From: Cyanobium sp. Cruz CV13-4-11
GTDB lineage: Bacteria > Cyanobacteriota > Cyanobacteriia > PCC-6307 > Cyanobiaceae
Assembly (NCBI RefSeq): GCF_024346055.1
Contig: NZ_JAGQCH010000003.1
Span: 1-64,000, forward strand
Direction of reading: 5' to 3'
Length of the DNA: 64,000 bases
Numbering within the stretch: position 1 is the stretch's first letter; every line of letters begins with the position of its first letter. Positions 44,125 through 52,802 of the stretch are shown in pieces. The notes below the pieces were generated by a model that saw only the letters and a program-made list of their open reading frames with translations, had not been told where the DNA came from and did no database searches. Both the position numbers and the translations under genes were made by a program.

Positions 44125-45461
44125 GGAACGGTGTTGGGCTGGCGCAGGGAGGGCTGGTCCCAGCGCAGGTCGATCCAACGGGTGCGGAAGCCACCGGTGA
44201 GGGAGCGCAGGCCAGGAATCACATAGCTGATCGGCGAGCGCCACTCCACGTACGCATGGGTGGACACGGTGAGGCCGTCGCGGATCGGGAACACGCCACT
44301 CCCCCCCGAGAGGGTCCAGCGGTAGCCATCCACGCTGGAGAGATCGCGCTCCAGCTCGATTTCAGTGCGCATCACCGGACCGTTCTTCGTCAGCGCCTGG
44401 GCCAGTTGCGCGTTGCCGGTGGTGGTGGAGATGTCGTCTTCGGTGGCGGGCAGGGTGAGCACCTGCGTCACCTTGCCCACAATGCCGCCGAAGCGGCCGC
44501 GCTGGTTCCACTGCGGCACTACCTCCACGGGCAGCCCCAGGTGCAGCCGGCGGGCATCGGCGGGCGCGAAGTAGGACACCACCCGCAGCGGGCGGTCTTT
44601 GGCACTGGGTTGCTCAGGCCGACCGATCGTGCCCAGCCGCTGGCCGGTGCCCACGGTCTGGCCGGCGATCACCTGCAGGTCCAACATCGTGCCGTCCCGG
44701 TCGGCATGCACCTTGCCGTCGTAGGCGATCTTGGCTTCGGTCACCTGGATCTGACGCTTGAGATCGTCGATCTGATAACGACGCTGCAGGGCCTGGGTTT
44801 CGATATTGAGCTTCACCTGCTGATAGTTGGTCACCACGTTCTTCTCTTTGATCTTCACGTCATCGAGATTCACGCTGGTGCTGGTGAGCCCCTGCTCTGC
44901 CGACACCACCTCAGAAGACAGCGGGGCCACCACCTCGCGCTGGGCCAGCCAATCGAGGTTGCGCAATTTGCTGGAGTAGGTCGACTGCAGTTCGCCGTAG
45001 CGGCGGCGATCGTCGGACAACTTGGCCAGGGACGTCTCCAGGGCCCGCTTCTCGGTGAGCAGCCGCAGGGCATCGCGCTCATCGAGCTGGGCATTGTGCC
45101 GCTGCAGTTGGCGCAAGTTGCCGCGCTGCTGGTCGAGTTGGCGCTCCAGCACCGGCAGATACAGCTGCATCAGCACCTGGCCGCGCGCCACCGACTGTCC
45201 CTCCTTGACGAACACCTCCCGCACCTGGCCGCCTGCACGGGCGTTGAGGATGCCGGCGTTGTCGGGATAGATCAACACGCCCATGCCTTCCACCTCTGTG
45301 GGCACTGGCCAGAACAGGGCCCACAGAACCAGCACGCCACCCACCCCCGCCAGGCTCACACCCACCTGGCTGTGATCGCTCAGCCCGTGCCAACGCGACT
45401 GCAACCGCTGCAAGGGGCCGCGGGGCGAGGGCGCTGCAGCGGTGGGGGTGGCCTGAGTCAT
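44121..45461 (-). CDS. HlyD-family membrane fusion protein (NHLP-type features)
   Basis: 446 residues from MTQATPTAAAP. A single TM (GVSLAGVGGVLVLWALFWPVP) leads to a biotinyl/lipoyl-like barrel (GILNARAGGQVREVFVKEGQSVARGQVL), a long alpha hairpin (about 115-240), the second lipoyl half (DGTMLDLQVIAGQTVGTGQRL) and beta-barrel and membrane-proximal domains. The ending (GYRWTLSGGSGVFPIRDGLTVSTHAYVEWRSPISYVIPGL) resembles HlyD proteins of NHLP peptide-export systems. Here no ABC transporter is adjacent; the likely partners are the FUSC pair and TolC. Confidence 0.85.
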   Translation of the reverse strand: MTQATPTAAAPSPRGPLQRLQSRWHGLSDHSQVGVSLAGVGGVLVLWALFWPVPTEVEGMGVLIYPDNAGILNARAGGQVREVFVKEGQSVARGQVLMQLYLPVLERQLDQQRGNLRQLQRHNAQLDERDALRLLTEKRALETSLAKLSDDRRRYGELQSTYSSKLRNLDWLAQREVVAPLSSEVVSAEQGLTSTSVNLDDVKIKEKNVVTNYQQVKLNIETQALQRRYQIDDLKRQIQVTEAKIAYDGKVHADRDGTMLDLQVIAGQTVGTGQRLGTIGRPEQPSAKDRPLRVVSYFAPADARRLHLGLPVEVVPQWNQRGRFGGIVGKVTQVLTLPATEDDISTTTGNAQLAQALTKNGPVMRTEIELERDLSSVDGYRWTLSGGSGVFPIRDGLTVSTHAYVEWRSPISYVIPGLRSLTGGFRTRWIDLRWDQPSLRQPNTVP

Positions 45462-45858
45462 GGCGCTCAGCTTGCATGATGAAAAGGCACCTGTCAGCCC
45501 CCGCCTGCTGGGACAACCCAGGCCCAGCGGCTGCAGGAAAACGCTAATCCGGCCAACGCCGATCTGCAGCTCACCGGCCTGCGTAACCACGCCAGTGCCA
45601 GCGGCTCCGACCCCACAACCACACGATCCAAGCCCGGTGGCCCTCGTCGACGGGCTTTGTCGTGTCGGCCATGAGCAACAACACGGAGAGCTCCCAATGG
45701 AAAGGGTCCACCGGTCGAGGGGCCCCGATGGCCGCGGATGGGGGTGGAGCTGGTGATTGAGCGGGGCTCGACGGCCCCGAAGCGCTGAGAGGCGTACGAG
45801 CTGCTTTCCGACCGCCTATACGACCGCATAGAGAATCTCGCCATGGGAGAGACATCCC
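45462..45858. other. Gene-free stretch between hlyD and tRNA-Ala
   Basis: About 400 nt with no convincing reading frame in any direction and no RNA gene recognised. It must contain the hlyD promoter, but no clear consensus elements are visible. Short frames crossing the tRNA are artefacts. Confidence 0.45.
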
Positions 45859-45889
45859 AAAAATAAGAAGACCCCAGCAGGGCCGGGGT
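45859..45889 (-). terminator. Terminator after tRNA-Ala
   Basis: On the minus strand a stem ACCCC/GGGGT with a nine-base loop is followed by TCTTCTTATTTTT, about 10 nt after the tRNA 3' end. Confidence 0.7.
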
Positions 45890-45899
45890 TTTCAGGGGA

Positions 45900-45972
45900 T
45901 GGAGCCAAGCGGATTCGAACCGCTGACCCCCTGCATGCCATGCAGGTGCTCTACCAGCTGAGCTATGGCCCC
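45900..45972 (-). tRNA. tRNA-Ala (anticodon GGC)
   Basis: 73 nt on the minus strand, beginning GGGGCCATAGCTCAGCTGG with acceptor pairing to TGGCTCC and discriminator A. The anticodon loop is A-T-GGC-A-T between CCTGC and GCAGG; the T arm contains GGTTCGAATCC. CCA is not encoded. It reads GCC, the most used Ala codon in this GC-rich genome. Confidence 0.95.
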
Positions 45973-46035
45973 ATTGATGCACCGGCTAACCGATGCTTGT
46001 GGAGCTTACAACGTGGTGGTGCGGGCCCGATCCCT

Positions 46036-46650
46036 TCAGACCTGACGCCAGACCGCCACCAGGCGGCCCTGGACACTCACCTGGTCGGCGGGCAGAAGGA
46101 TCGGTGCGTAGGCCGGATTGGCGGCCTCCAGGCGCACCTGGGATCCCTGGCGGTGGAAATGCTTGAGGGTGGTGCCGCTGCCCGGCACCAGGGCGCTCAC
46201 GATCGTGCCCTCCCGCAGCCGGGAGGGGTCGGCCACCGGCTCCATCAGCACCACGTCGCCATCGGCGATGTGGGCCTCCACCATCGAGTCGCCGTTGACC
46301 GTGAGGGCGAACAGGCCGCGGGTGTCGAGCACCGGGGCCAGATCAAGGTGCTCCTGGACGTCATCGAAGGTTTCCACCAGCCCGCCGGCGGCCACGGCCC
46401 CGAGCACCGGGATGCCCAGCCGGCTCTCGCCGAGCAGCTGCAGGGTGCGGGCCTGGCCTTCCTGCCAGGTGATCCAGCCCTTCTGCTGCAGGTGGCGCAG
46501 GCGGCTCTGGATCGGCGCCGGCGAGCGCAGGCCCATGGCCTCCATCATCTGGCGGATCGACGGGCTGTGGCGGTGACTGCCGATGTAGTCGGCGAGCCAG
46601 GCATAGAGCTCACGTTGAGCCTTGGTGAGCTCCTGGGTGGTGGCGACCAC
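46036..46650 (-). CDS. lexA: LexA repressor
   Basis: 204 residues. N-terminal winged helix (SPSIRQMMEAMGLRSPAPIQSRLRHLQQKGWI) and a C-terminal S24 protease domain with the cleavage site Ala88-Gly89 in GAVAAGG, Ser122 in NGDSMVEAHI and Lys163 in GTTLKHFH. All self-cleavage residues are present, unlike in some cyanobacterial LexA proteins that have lost them, so an SOS-type role is plausible. A LexA-like box lies immediately before the start. Confidence 0.95.
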   Translation of the reverse strand: MVATTQELTKAQRELYAWLADYIGSHRHSPSIRQMMEAMGLRSPAPIQSRLRHLQQKGWITWQEGQARTLQLLGESRLGIPVLGAVAAGGLVETFDDVQEHLDLAPVLDTRGLFALTVNGDSMVEAHIADGDVVLMEPVADPSRLREGTIVSALVPGSGTTLKHFHRQGSQVRLEAANPAYAPILLPADQVSVQGRLVAVWRQV

Positions 46651-46654
46651 GGGC

Positions 46655-46668
46655 AGTACGGATGAACC
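46655..46668 (-). promoter_or_regulatory. LexA-binding (SOS) box before lexA
   Basis: AGTACGGATGAACC on the + strand fits the cyanobacterial SOS box RGTACNNNDGTWCB (as I recall it) with one mismatch. It lies 4 nt upstream of the lexA start codon, a position suited to autorepression. Confidence 0.55.
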
Positions 46669-46747
46669 AGTCCCTTTCTGCCATCCCGCGCGCGGTTTGT
46701 CCAGGGCCGGGCCTGCCGCCGCCGTCCGGAGCCTGCCGCAGCCGCCC

Positions 46748-47710
46748 TCAGCCGCCGGCGCCCCCCAGCAGGGTGGCGAGCAGGGCCTGCTGCACGTGCA
46801 GGCGGTTCTCCGCCTGGTCGAACACCCGGCTGGCGGCCCCCTCGATCACACCGGCGCTGATCTCCTCGCCCCGGTGGGCAGGCAGACAATGCAGCACGAT
46901 CGCCCGCGGATCGGCCTCGGCCAGCAGGTCCTCGTCGAGGCACCAGCCGGCGAAGGCCTGCTCCCGCTGGGCCTGCTCCTCCTCCTGCCCCATGGAGGCC
47001 CACACATCGGTGTAGAGCACATGGGCCCCCCGGGCCGTCGCCACCGGGTCCTGCAGCGCCGTGATCGAGCTGCGCCCGCCGGCGAGGGCCTGGGCTTGCG
47101 CCACCACCGCCGGGCTGGGGACGAAACCGTCCGGGCTGCCGATGCGCACGTCCATCCCCAGCAGGGCCCCGACGAGCATCAGCGAATGGGCCATGTTGTT
47201 GCCGTCGCCCACGTAGGCCAGGGTGAGGCCGTGCAGGTCGGTAAGGCCGTGGCCGAAGCGCTCCTGGATCGTCAGGGCGTCGGCCAGGGCCTGGCAGGGG
47301 TGCTCCAGGTCGGTGAGGGCGTTGATCACCGGGATCGAAGCCCAGTGGGCGTAGGCGGCCAGGTCGTCGTGGGCGAAGGTGCGGATCGCCAGGGCATCGC
47401 AGTAGCGGCTCAGCACCCGGGCGGTGTCGGCGATCGGCTCGCCCCGGCCCACCTGGGTGACGGCCGGGTTGAGGTCGATCGTCTGGCCGCCGAGCCTGGC
47501 CATGGCGACGATGAAGCTCACCCGGGTGCGGGTGGAGGCCTTGGAGAAGATCAGCCCCAGCACCCGCCCGGCCAGATCGATGCGTCGTTCGCCGCCCTTC
47601 AGCTGGCGGGCCAGCTCGAGCAGGGCGAAGGTCTGGGGGCCGTCGAGGTCGGCCGAGGAGAGCAGATCGCGGCCCTTGAGGGCGGCGAGCGGGGCTGAGG
47701 GGGACACCAT
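46748..47710 (-). CDS. argF: Ornithine carbamoyltransferase
   Basis: 320 residues. The carbamoyl-phosphate site is FSKASTRTRVSF; ornithine-side motifs are EHPCQALADALTI, the FVPSP loop and HCLPAHRGEEI. It makes citrulline from ornithine in arginine synthesis. The length is slightly above the family average because of a short N-terminal extension. The 98 nt to lexA hold no gene; the two are probably separate units. Confidence 0.94.
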   Translation of the reverse strand: MVSPSAPLAALKGRDLLSSADLDGPQTFALLELARQLKGGERRIDLAGRVLGLIFSKASTRTRVSFIVAMARLGGQTIDLNPAVTQVGRGEPIADTARVLSRYCDALAIRTFAHDDLAAYAHWASIPVINALTDLEHPCQALADALTIQERFGHGLTDLHGLTLAYVGDGNNMAHSLMLVGALLGMDVRIGSPDGFVPSPAVVAQAQALAGGRSSITALQDPVATARGAHVLYTDVWASMGQEEEQAQREQAFAGWCLDEDLLAEADPRAIVLHCLPAHRGEEISAGVIEGAASRVFDQAENRLHVQQALLATLLGGAGG

Positions 47711-47756
47711 GGCCCACGTCCCAAAGAACCCTTATGCGAGATCGACCCCCCCGACG

Positions 47757-49274
47757 TCAAGGGCAGGGGCGCAGGCCGTGGCGCGCGGGCTGCACCGGGC
47801 TGGTGCGGGGCAGCAGGATGAAGGGGGAGGACCGCCAGGCTCCGGGTGCTTCCCAGCAGGCCAGGTTGGGGTTGGCGGCACGAAGGACGGGCAGGTCGTC
47901 GAGGGCAAGCTGAAAGCCCAGGAAGGGTCGCTCAAGGGGTTCACCAGAGTCCCGCCAGCCGTCCGGCATCGGCCGCAGTTGGCCGGGCCGGAAGTAGAGG
48001 GGGCTGAGGGCGTCCAGCCGCCAGCCGTGGCTGCGGCAGCCCCCGTCGCAGATGCCACTGCGCTCGACGAAGGCGGCCATCAGCTTGTAGTTCTGCAGGG
48101 GGACCCGTTTATGGGCCAGCTCCCGCTGGCCCAGCTGCCACTGCAGCAGCAGCCAGACCGCCAGCAGGCTGGCCAGGGCGAGCCGCTGTCCATGGCCGAG
48201 TCGCCGGCTCAGCTCCCAGCCATTGCCAAAGAGGTAGGCCACGGCAGGGAGCAGCACGATGTAGTACCTGGCCTGGGACAGCGGCTTGATCAGGTCGATG
48301 GGCAGCATGAGCCCGAGGAAGACACCGATTGACAGCAGCAGGAAGCGGGCTTCCCCCAGGGCCGGGCTTGGCGCCGCCGGCGCCACGGAAGGGCGGTGGC
48401 GACGCACCACCGAGACGACGAACACCAGGGCGACGACCACCCCCAGGGCGATCAGCAGCAGCAACTCCTGCCCGGCCCGCCCCGGGGCCAGCAGCGGCAG
48501 GGTGCCGTTCGTGAATTCGGTGAAAGTACCGCTGATCGGCGTCACCTGGATCCAGTCCAGACGCTGCAGCTTGTTCGAGAACGAACTGGTCAGCAGATGG
48601 GCCACGGGCCACGCCAGCAGGGCCAGCAGCAGGGGCAGCACCTCCCTGCGCCGACGCGGGATCAGACCCTCGGCGCAGCCCAACCCCACCACCACCAGGA
48701 CGAACAGCAGGGAGAAGTAGTGGGTGAGGGAGAGGAGAAGGCAGGCACCGCTGAACAGCGCTCGGAGGGCCGGGTCGCTCCAGCGGGCCAGGGCACTGTT
48801 GCTGGAACCAGTCAGCCGTCGCTGCCGGAGTTCCAGGGCCGCCCCCAGCATCACCGCCGAAAGGGCCAGGGAGGTGGCGTAGCTGCGGGATTCCTGCGCA
48901 TAGAAGAGAAACGCTGGGCTCGTGCCCAGAAATGCCACGCTCACAAGCCGGCTTCCTGCTCCCCGTCCCGTCGTGAACAGGGCCGTTGCCACCAGGGCAA
49001 GGCCGGCCATCAGCAGGCTCAGGCTCCGGGTGGTCATTTCGCCGCTGCCACTCAGCCCGATCCAGAGCTTCAGCAAGATCTGGTATAGGGGCGGGTGGGT
49101 GTCGGGGATCAGCCAGTCCCGCAGCAGCACGCCCCAGTCGGCCCTGCTGGCGGACACCGACCAGAGCTCATCTGACCAGTAGGAAGAATTGCCGCCGAGA
49201 CCGTGACCGGCGGCCAGCACAAAAAAGAGGATCAGCAGCGCAATGAAGGCGAGCTGGATCCTCTGGTGATTCAT
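47757..49274 (-). CDS. GT39-like polytopic membrane glycosyltransferase
   Basis: 505 residues from MNHQRIQLAFIALLIL. About ten helices. The first loop has the acidic motif SSYWSDELWSVSASRADW and TDHPPL-like PDTHPPLYQILLKLW, characteristic of dolichyl/undecaprenyl-phosphate-dependent GT39/PMT transferases. The C-terminal 120 residues are soluble with four or more Cys (SGICDGGCRSHGW). It would glycosylate a lipid, polymer or protein at the outer face of the membrane. It lies 52 nt after ftsH on the same strand. Confidence 0.8.
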   Translation of the reverse strand: MNHQRIQLAFIALLILFFVLAAGHGLGGNSSYWSDELWSVSASRADWGVLLRDWLIPDTHPPLYQILLKLWIGLSGSGEMTTRSLSLLMAGLALVATALFTTGRGAGSRLVSVAFLGTSPAFLFYAQESRSYATSLALSAVMLGAALELRQRRLTGSSNSALARWSDPALRALFSGACLLLSLTHYFSLLFVLVVVGLGCAEGLIPRRRREVLPLLLALLAWPVAHLLTSSFSNKLQRLDWIQVTPISGTFTEFTNGTLPLLAPGRAGQELLLLIALGVVVALVFVVSVVRRHRPSVAPAAPSPALGEARFLLLSIGVFLGLMLPIDLIKPLSQARYYIVLLPAVAYLFGNGWELSRRLGHGQRLALASLLAVWLLLQWQLGQRELAHKRVPLQNYKLMAAFVERSGICDGGCRSHGWRLDALSPLYFRPGQLRPMPDGWRDSGEPLERPFLGFQLALDDLPVLRAANPNLACWEAPGAWRSSPFILLPRTSPVQPARHGLRPCP

Positions 49275-49326
49275 GGCTGGACGCACGGCTCGTCGGAGAC
49301 AGCCTGTCGGCCGGGTTGGTCCTGGG

Positions 49327-51222
49327 TCACACGGCGGCCGCCTCGAGCACCGGCGCATCGGGCAGGCGGCTGGAGGTCAGCAGCTCCTTCAGTTCATCTC
49401 CTTCGATCACCTCCTTCTCGAGGATCTTGTGGGAGATGGTCTCGAGCAGCTCGCGGTTGTGGTGCAGGATCGCCAGGGCCCGGTCATGGGCCCGGTCCAC
49501 CAGACCGCGCACCTCCTTGTCGATCTCCAGGGCGGTGGCGTCGCTCACAGCCCGGCGGGGGTTGGAGTTGCTGCCCAGGAAGCGGCTGCCGCCCTGCTTG
49601 TCGTAGGCGAGGGGGCCGAGGGTCTCGCTCATGCCGTAGGTGCCGATCATCTGCTCGGCGATGTCGGTAGCCCGCTGCAGATCATTGGCGGCGCCGGTGG
49701 TCACCTCACCGAAGACCACCTCCTCGGCGGAACGGCCGCCCAGCAGGGTGGCGATCTGGCCTTCGAGATCCTCCTTGGAATTCAGGAAGCGCTCCTCGGT
49801 GGGCAGCTGCAGGGTGTAGCCCAGGGCCGCCATGCCGCGGGGGACGATCGAGATCTTGGCCACCTTGCTGCCGCCGGGCATCAGGTGCCCCACGATGGCG
49901 TGGCCCACTTCGTGGTAAGCCACCACCTTCTTCTCATCGGGCTGCAGCACCCGGCTCTTCTTCTCGAGGCCCGCCACCACCCGTTCGATGGCTTCGTTGA
50001 GGTCGGCCTGCTCCACCGTGGTGCGGTAGACCCGGGCTGCCAGCAGGGCCGCTTCATTCACCAGGTTGGCCAGGTCGGCGCCGGCGAAACCGCTGGTGGC
50101 CTGGGCGATCTTGTCGAGATCCACGCCCTCGGCCAGCTTCACCTTCTTGCCGTAGATGTCGAGGATCATCTTGCGCCCGGAGAGGTCGGGGCGATCCACC
50201 AGCACCTGGCGGTCGAAACGGCCCGGACGCAGCAGGGCGGCATCAAGGGTTTCGGGCTGGTTGGTGGCCGCCAGCACGATCACCGGTTTGTCCTGGGCGG
50301 TGAAGCCGTCCATCTCGGTGAGCAGCTGGTTGAGGGTCTGCTCGCGCTCGTCGTTGCCGCCCACCACGCCCATGGAGCCCGAGCGGCTCTTGCCGATGGC
50401 GTCGAGTTCGTCGATGAAGATGATGCACGGCGCCTTCTTCTTGGCTTCTTCAAACAGATCGCGAACCCGGGCAGCGCCGGCCCCCACGAACAGCTCCACG
50501 AATTCGGAGCCGGAGATGATGAAGAAGGGCACGCTGGCTTCACCGGCCACGGCCTTGGAGAGCAGGGTCTTGCCGGTGCCCGGAGGGCCCACCAGCAGCA
50601 CGCCCTTGGGGATGCGGGCGCCGATGTCCATGTAGCGCTGGGGGGTCTTGAGGAAGTCGACGATCTCGGTGAGCTCGGTCTTGGCTTCGTCGACACCGGC
50701 CACATCGGCGAAGGTGACCCGGGACTCCTCATCGGGCACGTAGACCTTCGCCTTTGATTTGGTGAAGCTCAGGGCCCCCTGGGCGCCGCCGCCGCCCATG
50801 CCGCTGCGGCGGGCGAAGAACTGAAGCACCAGGATGAAGATCAGCGGCGGCACCACCCAGCTCAGGGCCGTGGTGATGAAGCTGGGGCGCTTCGGCGGTG
50901 CCGCGGCGAACTCGACACCGTGCTGCTCCAGCCGCTGGGGCAGCTCCATGTCGAAGATCGGTGTGGTGGAGAGCACCGTGGGGGCCCCCTCCTCAGGGGC
51001 CTTGGTGAGTTCGTAGCGAATCTGGTCCTGGGTGATGTAGGCCCGTTTGACGTTGTCGTCGTTCACCTGGTCGATGAACAGGGAATAGGGCACCCGGGGC
51101 ACCTGGGTGGCGGGATTGGGCAGGAAATTGCTGAACAGCAACAGCACGCCGAAACCGATCAGGAGCAGATTGACAATTCCGAACCGCCTTGTGGGGCGGT
51201 TGTCGTCCTGACGGATGGCCAT
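49327..51222 (-). CDS. ftsH: ATP-dependent zinc metalloprotease FtsH
   Basis: 631 residues from [17 protein letters not shown]1 ([16 protein letters not shown]), a periplasmic domain, TM2 ([21 protein letters not shown]), AAA domain with Walker [11 protein letters not shown], Walker [16 protein letters not shown] region RPGRFDRQV, and the zinc motif HEVGH with the third ligand in [11 protein letters not shown]-type context. Cyanobacterial FtsH complexes degrade damaged membrane proteins, including D1 of photosystem II; which paralog this is cannot be decided here. Confidence 0.96.
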   Translation of the reverse strand: MAIRQDDNRPTRRFGIVNLLLIGFGVLLLFSNFLPNPATQVPRVPYSLFIDQVNDDNVKRAYITQDQIRYELTKAPEEGAPTVLSTTPIFDMELPQRLEQHGVEFAAAPPKRPSFITTALSWVVPPLIFILVLQFFARRSGMGGGGAQGALSFTKSKAKVYVPDEESRVTFADVAGVDEAKTELTEIVDFLKTPQRYMDIGARIPKGVLLVGPPGTGKTLLSKAVAGEASVPFFIISGSEFVELFVGAGAARVRDLFEEAKKKAPCIIFIDELDAIGKSRSGSMGVVGGNDEREQTLNQLLTEMDGFTAQDKPVIVLAATNQPETLDAALLRPGRFDRQVLVDRPDLSGRKMILDIYGKKVKLAEGVDLDKIAQATSGFAGADLANLVNEAALLAARVYRTTVEQADLNEAIERVVAGLEKKSRVLQPDEKKVVAYHEVGHAIVGHLMPGGSKVAKISIVPRGMAALGYTLQLPTEERFLNSKEDLEGQIATLLGGRSAEEVVFGEVTTGAANDLQRATDIAEQMIGTYGMSETLGPLAYDKQGGSRFLGSNSNPRRAVSDATALEIDKEVRGLVDRAHDRALAILHHNRELLETISHKILEKEVIEGDELKELLTSSRLPDAPVLEAAAV

Positions 51223-51329
51223 GCTGCGCAAAACGGCGTATCGGTCCAAGCTAGGTCTGGTCGTCACCGGCCGTTCCGCCCCCCGGTCGGGAGAACCGAA
51301 CGCCCGCCCCTTCGGCCCCCCCCTCCCCC

Positions 51330-52034
51330 ATGTGCGGCCGCTACTCCCTGGCCACCCGCCTCGATCGGCTGCTGCCCCGGCTGAAGGGTCCGATGCCGCC
51401 GGGGCTGGAGGCCCACTACGCCCCCCGGCCCCAGGTGCGGCCGGGCGAGCCGGTGCTGCTGCAGCGCCAGGAACATGGACGCCTGGAGGTGGCCCTGGCC
51501 CTGTGGGGGCTGGTGCCGGACTGGTGCCCCGACCCGATGGCCCGCCGCCGGCCGATCAATGCCCGCAGCGAGACGGTGGGGGAGAAACCCTTCTTCCGGG
51601 GCGCCTGGCGCCACCGGCGCGCCCTGATCCCCGCCGATGGTTTCTACGAATGGCAAGCCAAGACGCTGGAAGGCCGGCCCTTCAAGCAGCCCTGGCTGTT
51701 CCGCCGCCGGGACCAGCGCCCCTTCTGGCTCGGCGGGCTCTGGGAGCGCTGGTTGGGGAGTGATGGGGGTGAACTCGAGACCTGCGTGGTGCTCACCACC
51801 GCCCCCAACGACCTGCTGGCCCGGGTCCACGACCGCATGCCGGTGGTGATCCCCGACGGGCTGGAGGAGGCCTGGCTGGCCTCCGCGGACGGACCGGAGC
51901 TGCGGGCCCTGGAACCCCTGATGGCCCCCTGGGATCCGGCGGCCTGGGAGGCGGTGAAGCTGGAGCCGAGCCCGGCGGCGACGGTGCAGCTGGATCTGCT
52001 CGGTCTGGCCCCGGACGCTCCCGCTGGCAGCTAG
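51330..52034 (+). CDS. YedK/HMCES family abasic-site protein
   Basis: 234 residues starting MCGRYSLATRLDRL; Cys2 is the residue that links to abasic sites after Met removal. Conserved blocks are WGLVPDWCPDP, RPINARSETV, RALIPADGFYEWQ and VHDRMPVVI with the catalytic His; Glu lies in DGFYEW. Such proteins shield abasic sites in single-stranded DNA by forming a crosslink. No LexA-like box is seen upstream. It is first of three genes in one direction. Confidence 0.92.
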   Translation: MCGRYSLATRLDRLLPRLKGPMPPGLEAHYAPRPQVRPGEPVLLQRQEHGRLEVALALWGLVPDWCPDPMARRRPINARSETVGEKPFFRGAWRHRRALIPADGFYEWQAKTLEGRPFKQPWLFRRRDQRPFWLGGLWERWLGSDGGELETCVVLTTAPNDLLARVHDRMPVVIPDGLEEAWLASADGPELRALEPLMAPWDPAAWEAVKLEPSPAATVQLDLLGLAPDAPAGS

Positions 52035-52060
52035 AGAGGACAGGCCCTGATGCCGGTCCC

Positions 52061-52315
52061 ATGAGCCTCGACCAGCTGGATGCCTTTCTGGCCCACGCCC
52101 GGGCCGATGCCGCCCTCGATCGCCGCCTCCACGACCCGGCCGACCCCCCTGATCTGGCGGCCTTCCTGGCCCTGGCCCGCGGCGCCGGTTTCGCTGTGGA
52201 CGAGGCGGATGTGATCGCCGCCCAGCAGCGGGCCGAGGCCAGCCTCAGTGATGAGGAGCTCCAGGCCCGTGCCGGCGCCGAGGCCAGACGGCTGCGCCAC
52301 TTCATTCCCGGCTGA
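52061..52315 (+). CDS. Nif11 domain protein
   Basis: 84 residues. The Nif11 pattern is recognisable in the first 50 residues (MSLDQLDAFLAHARADAAL ... LAAFLALARGAGFAVDEADV). There is no double-Gly leader cleavage site or Cys/Ser-rich core peptide, so it is more likely a stand-alone Nif11 protein than a RiPP precursor. It lies 26 nt after yedK and 4 nt before the DUF427 gene. Confidence 0.75.
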   Translation: MSLDQLDAFLAHARADAALDRRLHDPADPPDLAAFLALARGAGFAVDEADVIAAQQRAEASLSDEELQARAGAEARRLRHFIPG

Positions 52316-52319
52316 TCCC

Positions 52320-52802
52320 ATGGCCGAGCGCGTTGCCGCCTATCCCCGCCCCCCGGCGCTGCTGGTCTGCCGTCAGCACGTGCGGGTGGAGGCCATGGGG
52401 CGGGTGGTATGCGACAGCCACCGCAGCCTGCGGGTCCTCGAAACCTTCCACCCCCCGGTCTTCTATCTGTCTCCAGAGGATGTGGACCTGACCCTGCTGG
52501 AGCCCGCGGCCGGCTCCAGCTTCTGCGAATGGAAGGGCGTGGCCAGCTACTTCGATCTCGTGGCGCCTGGCGGGGATGGTTCCGAGCGGCGCCTGCGCCG
52601 GGCCCTCTGGTCCTACCCCTCTCCAACCCAGGCCTTTGCTCCCCTGGCCGGTTGGCTGGCCTGCTATCCGGCGTTGATGGACGGCTGCTGGGTGGATGGG
52701 GAGCTGGTGATCCCCCAGCCCGGCGGCTTCTATGGCGGCTGGATCACCAGTGCCGTCGAGGGGCCCTTCAAGGGGGATCCTCTGCACCCGGAGCTGCGCT
52801 GA
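52320..52802 (+). CDS. DUF427 family protein
   Basis: 160 residues from ATG 52320. The DUF427 fold signature is seen as RVVCDSHRSLRVLETFHPPVFYLSPEDVDLTLL, SFCEWKGVASYFDL and a C-terminal FYGGWITSAVEGPFKGDP. The function is unknown; Trp/Tyr-rich conserved positions suggest small-molecule binding. It overlaps the convergent ribD gene by 35 nt. Confidence 0.85.
   Translation: MAERVAAYPRPPALLVCRQHVRVEAMGRVVCDSHRSLRVLETFHPPVFYLSPEDVDLTLLEPAAGSSFCEWKGVASYFDLVAPGGDGSERRLRRALWSYPSPTQAFAPLAGWLACYPALMDGCWVDGELVIPQPGGFYGGWITSAVEGPFKGDPLHPELR

Noticed and set aside
45494-45982. Open frame across tRNA-Ala (minus strand)
   Set aside because: The start MHQWGHSSAGRAPAWHAGGQRFESAW is the known false translation of a tRNA-Ala gene.
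52061-52315. Nif11 protein as RiPP precursor exported by the NHLP-like HlyD
   Set aside because: No GG cleavage site or core peptide, no modification enzyme nearby, and the HlyD gene is about 7 kb away without an ABC peptidase-transporter.
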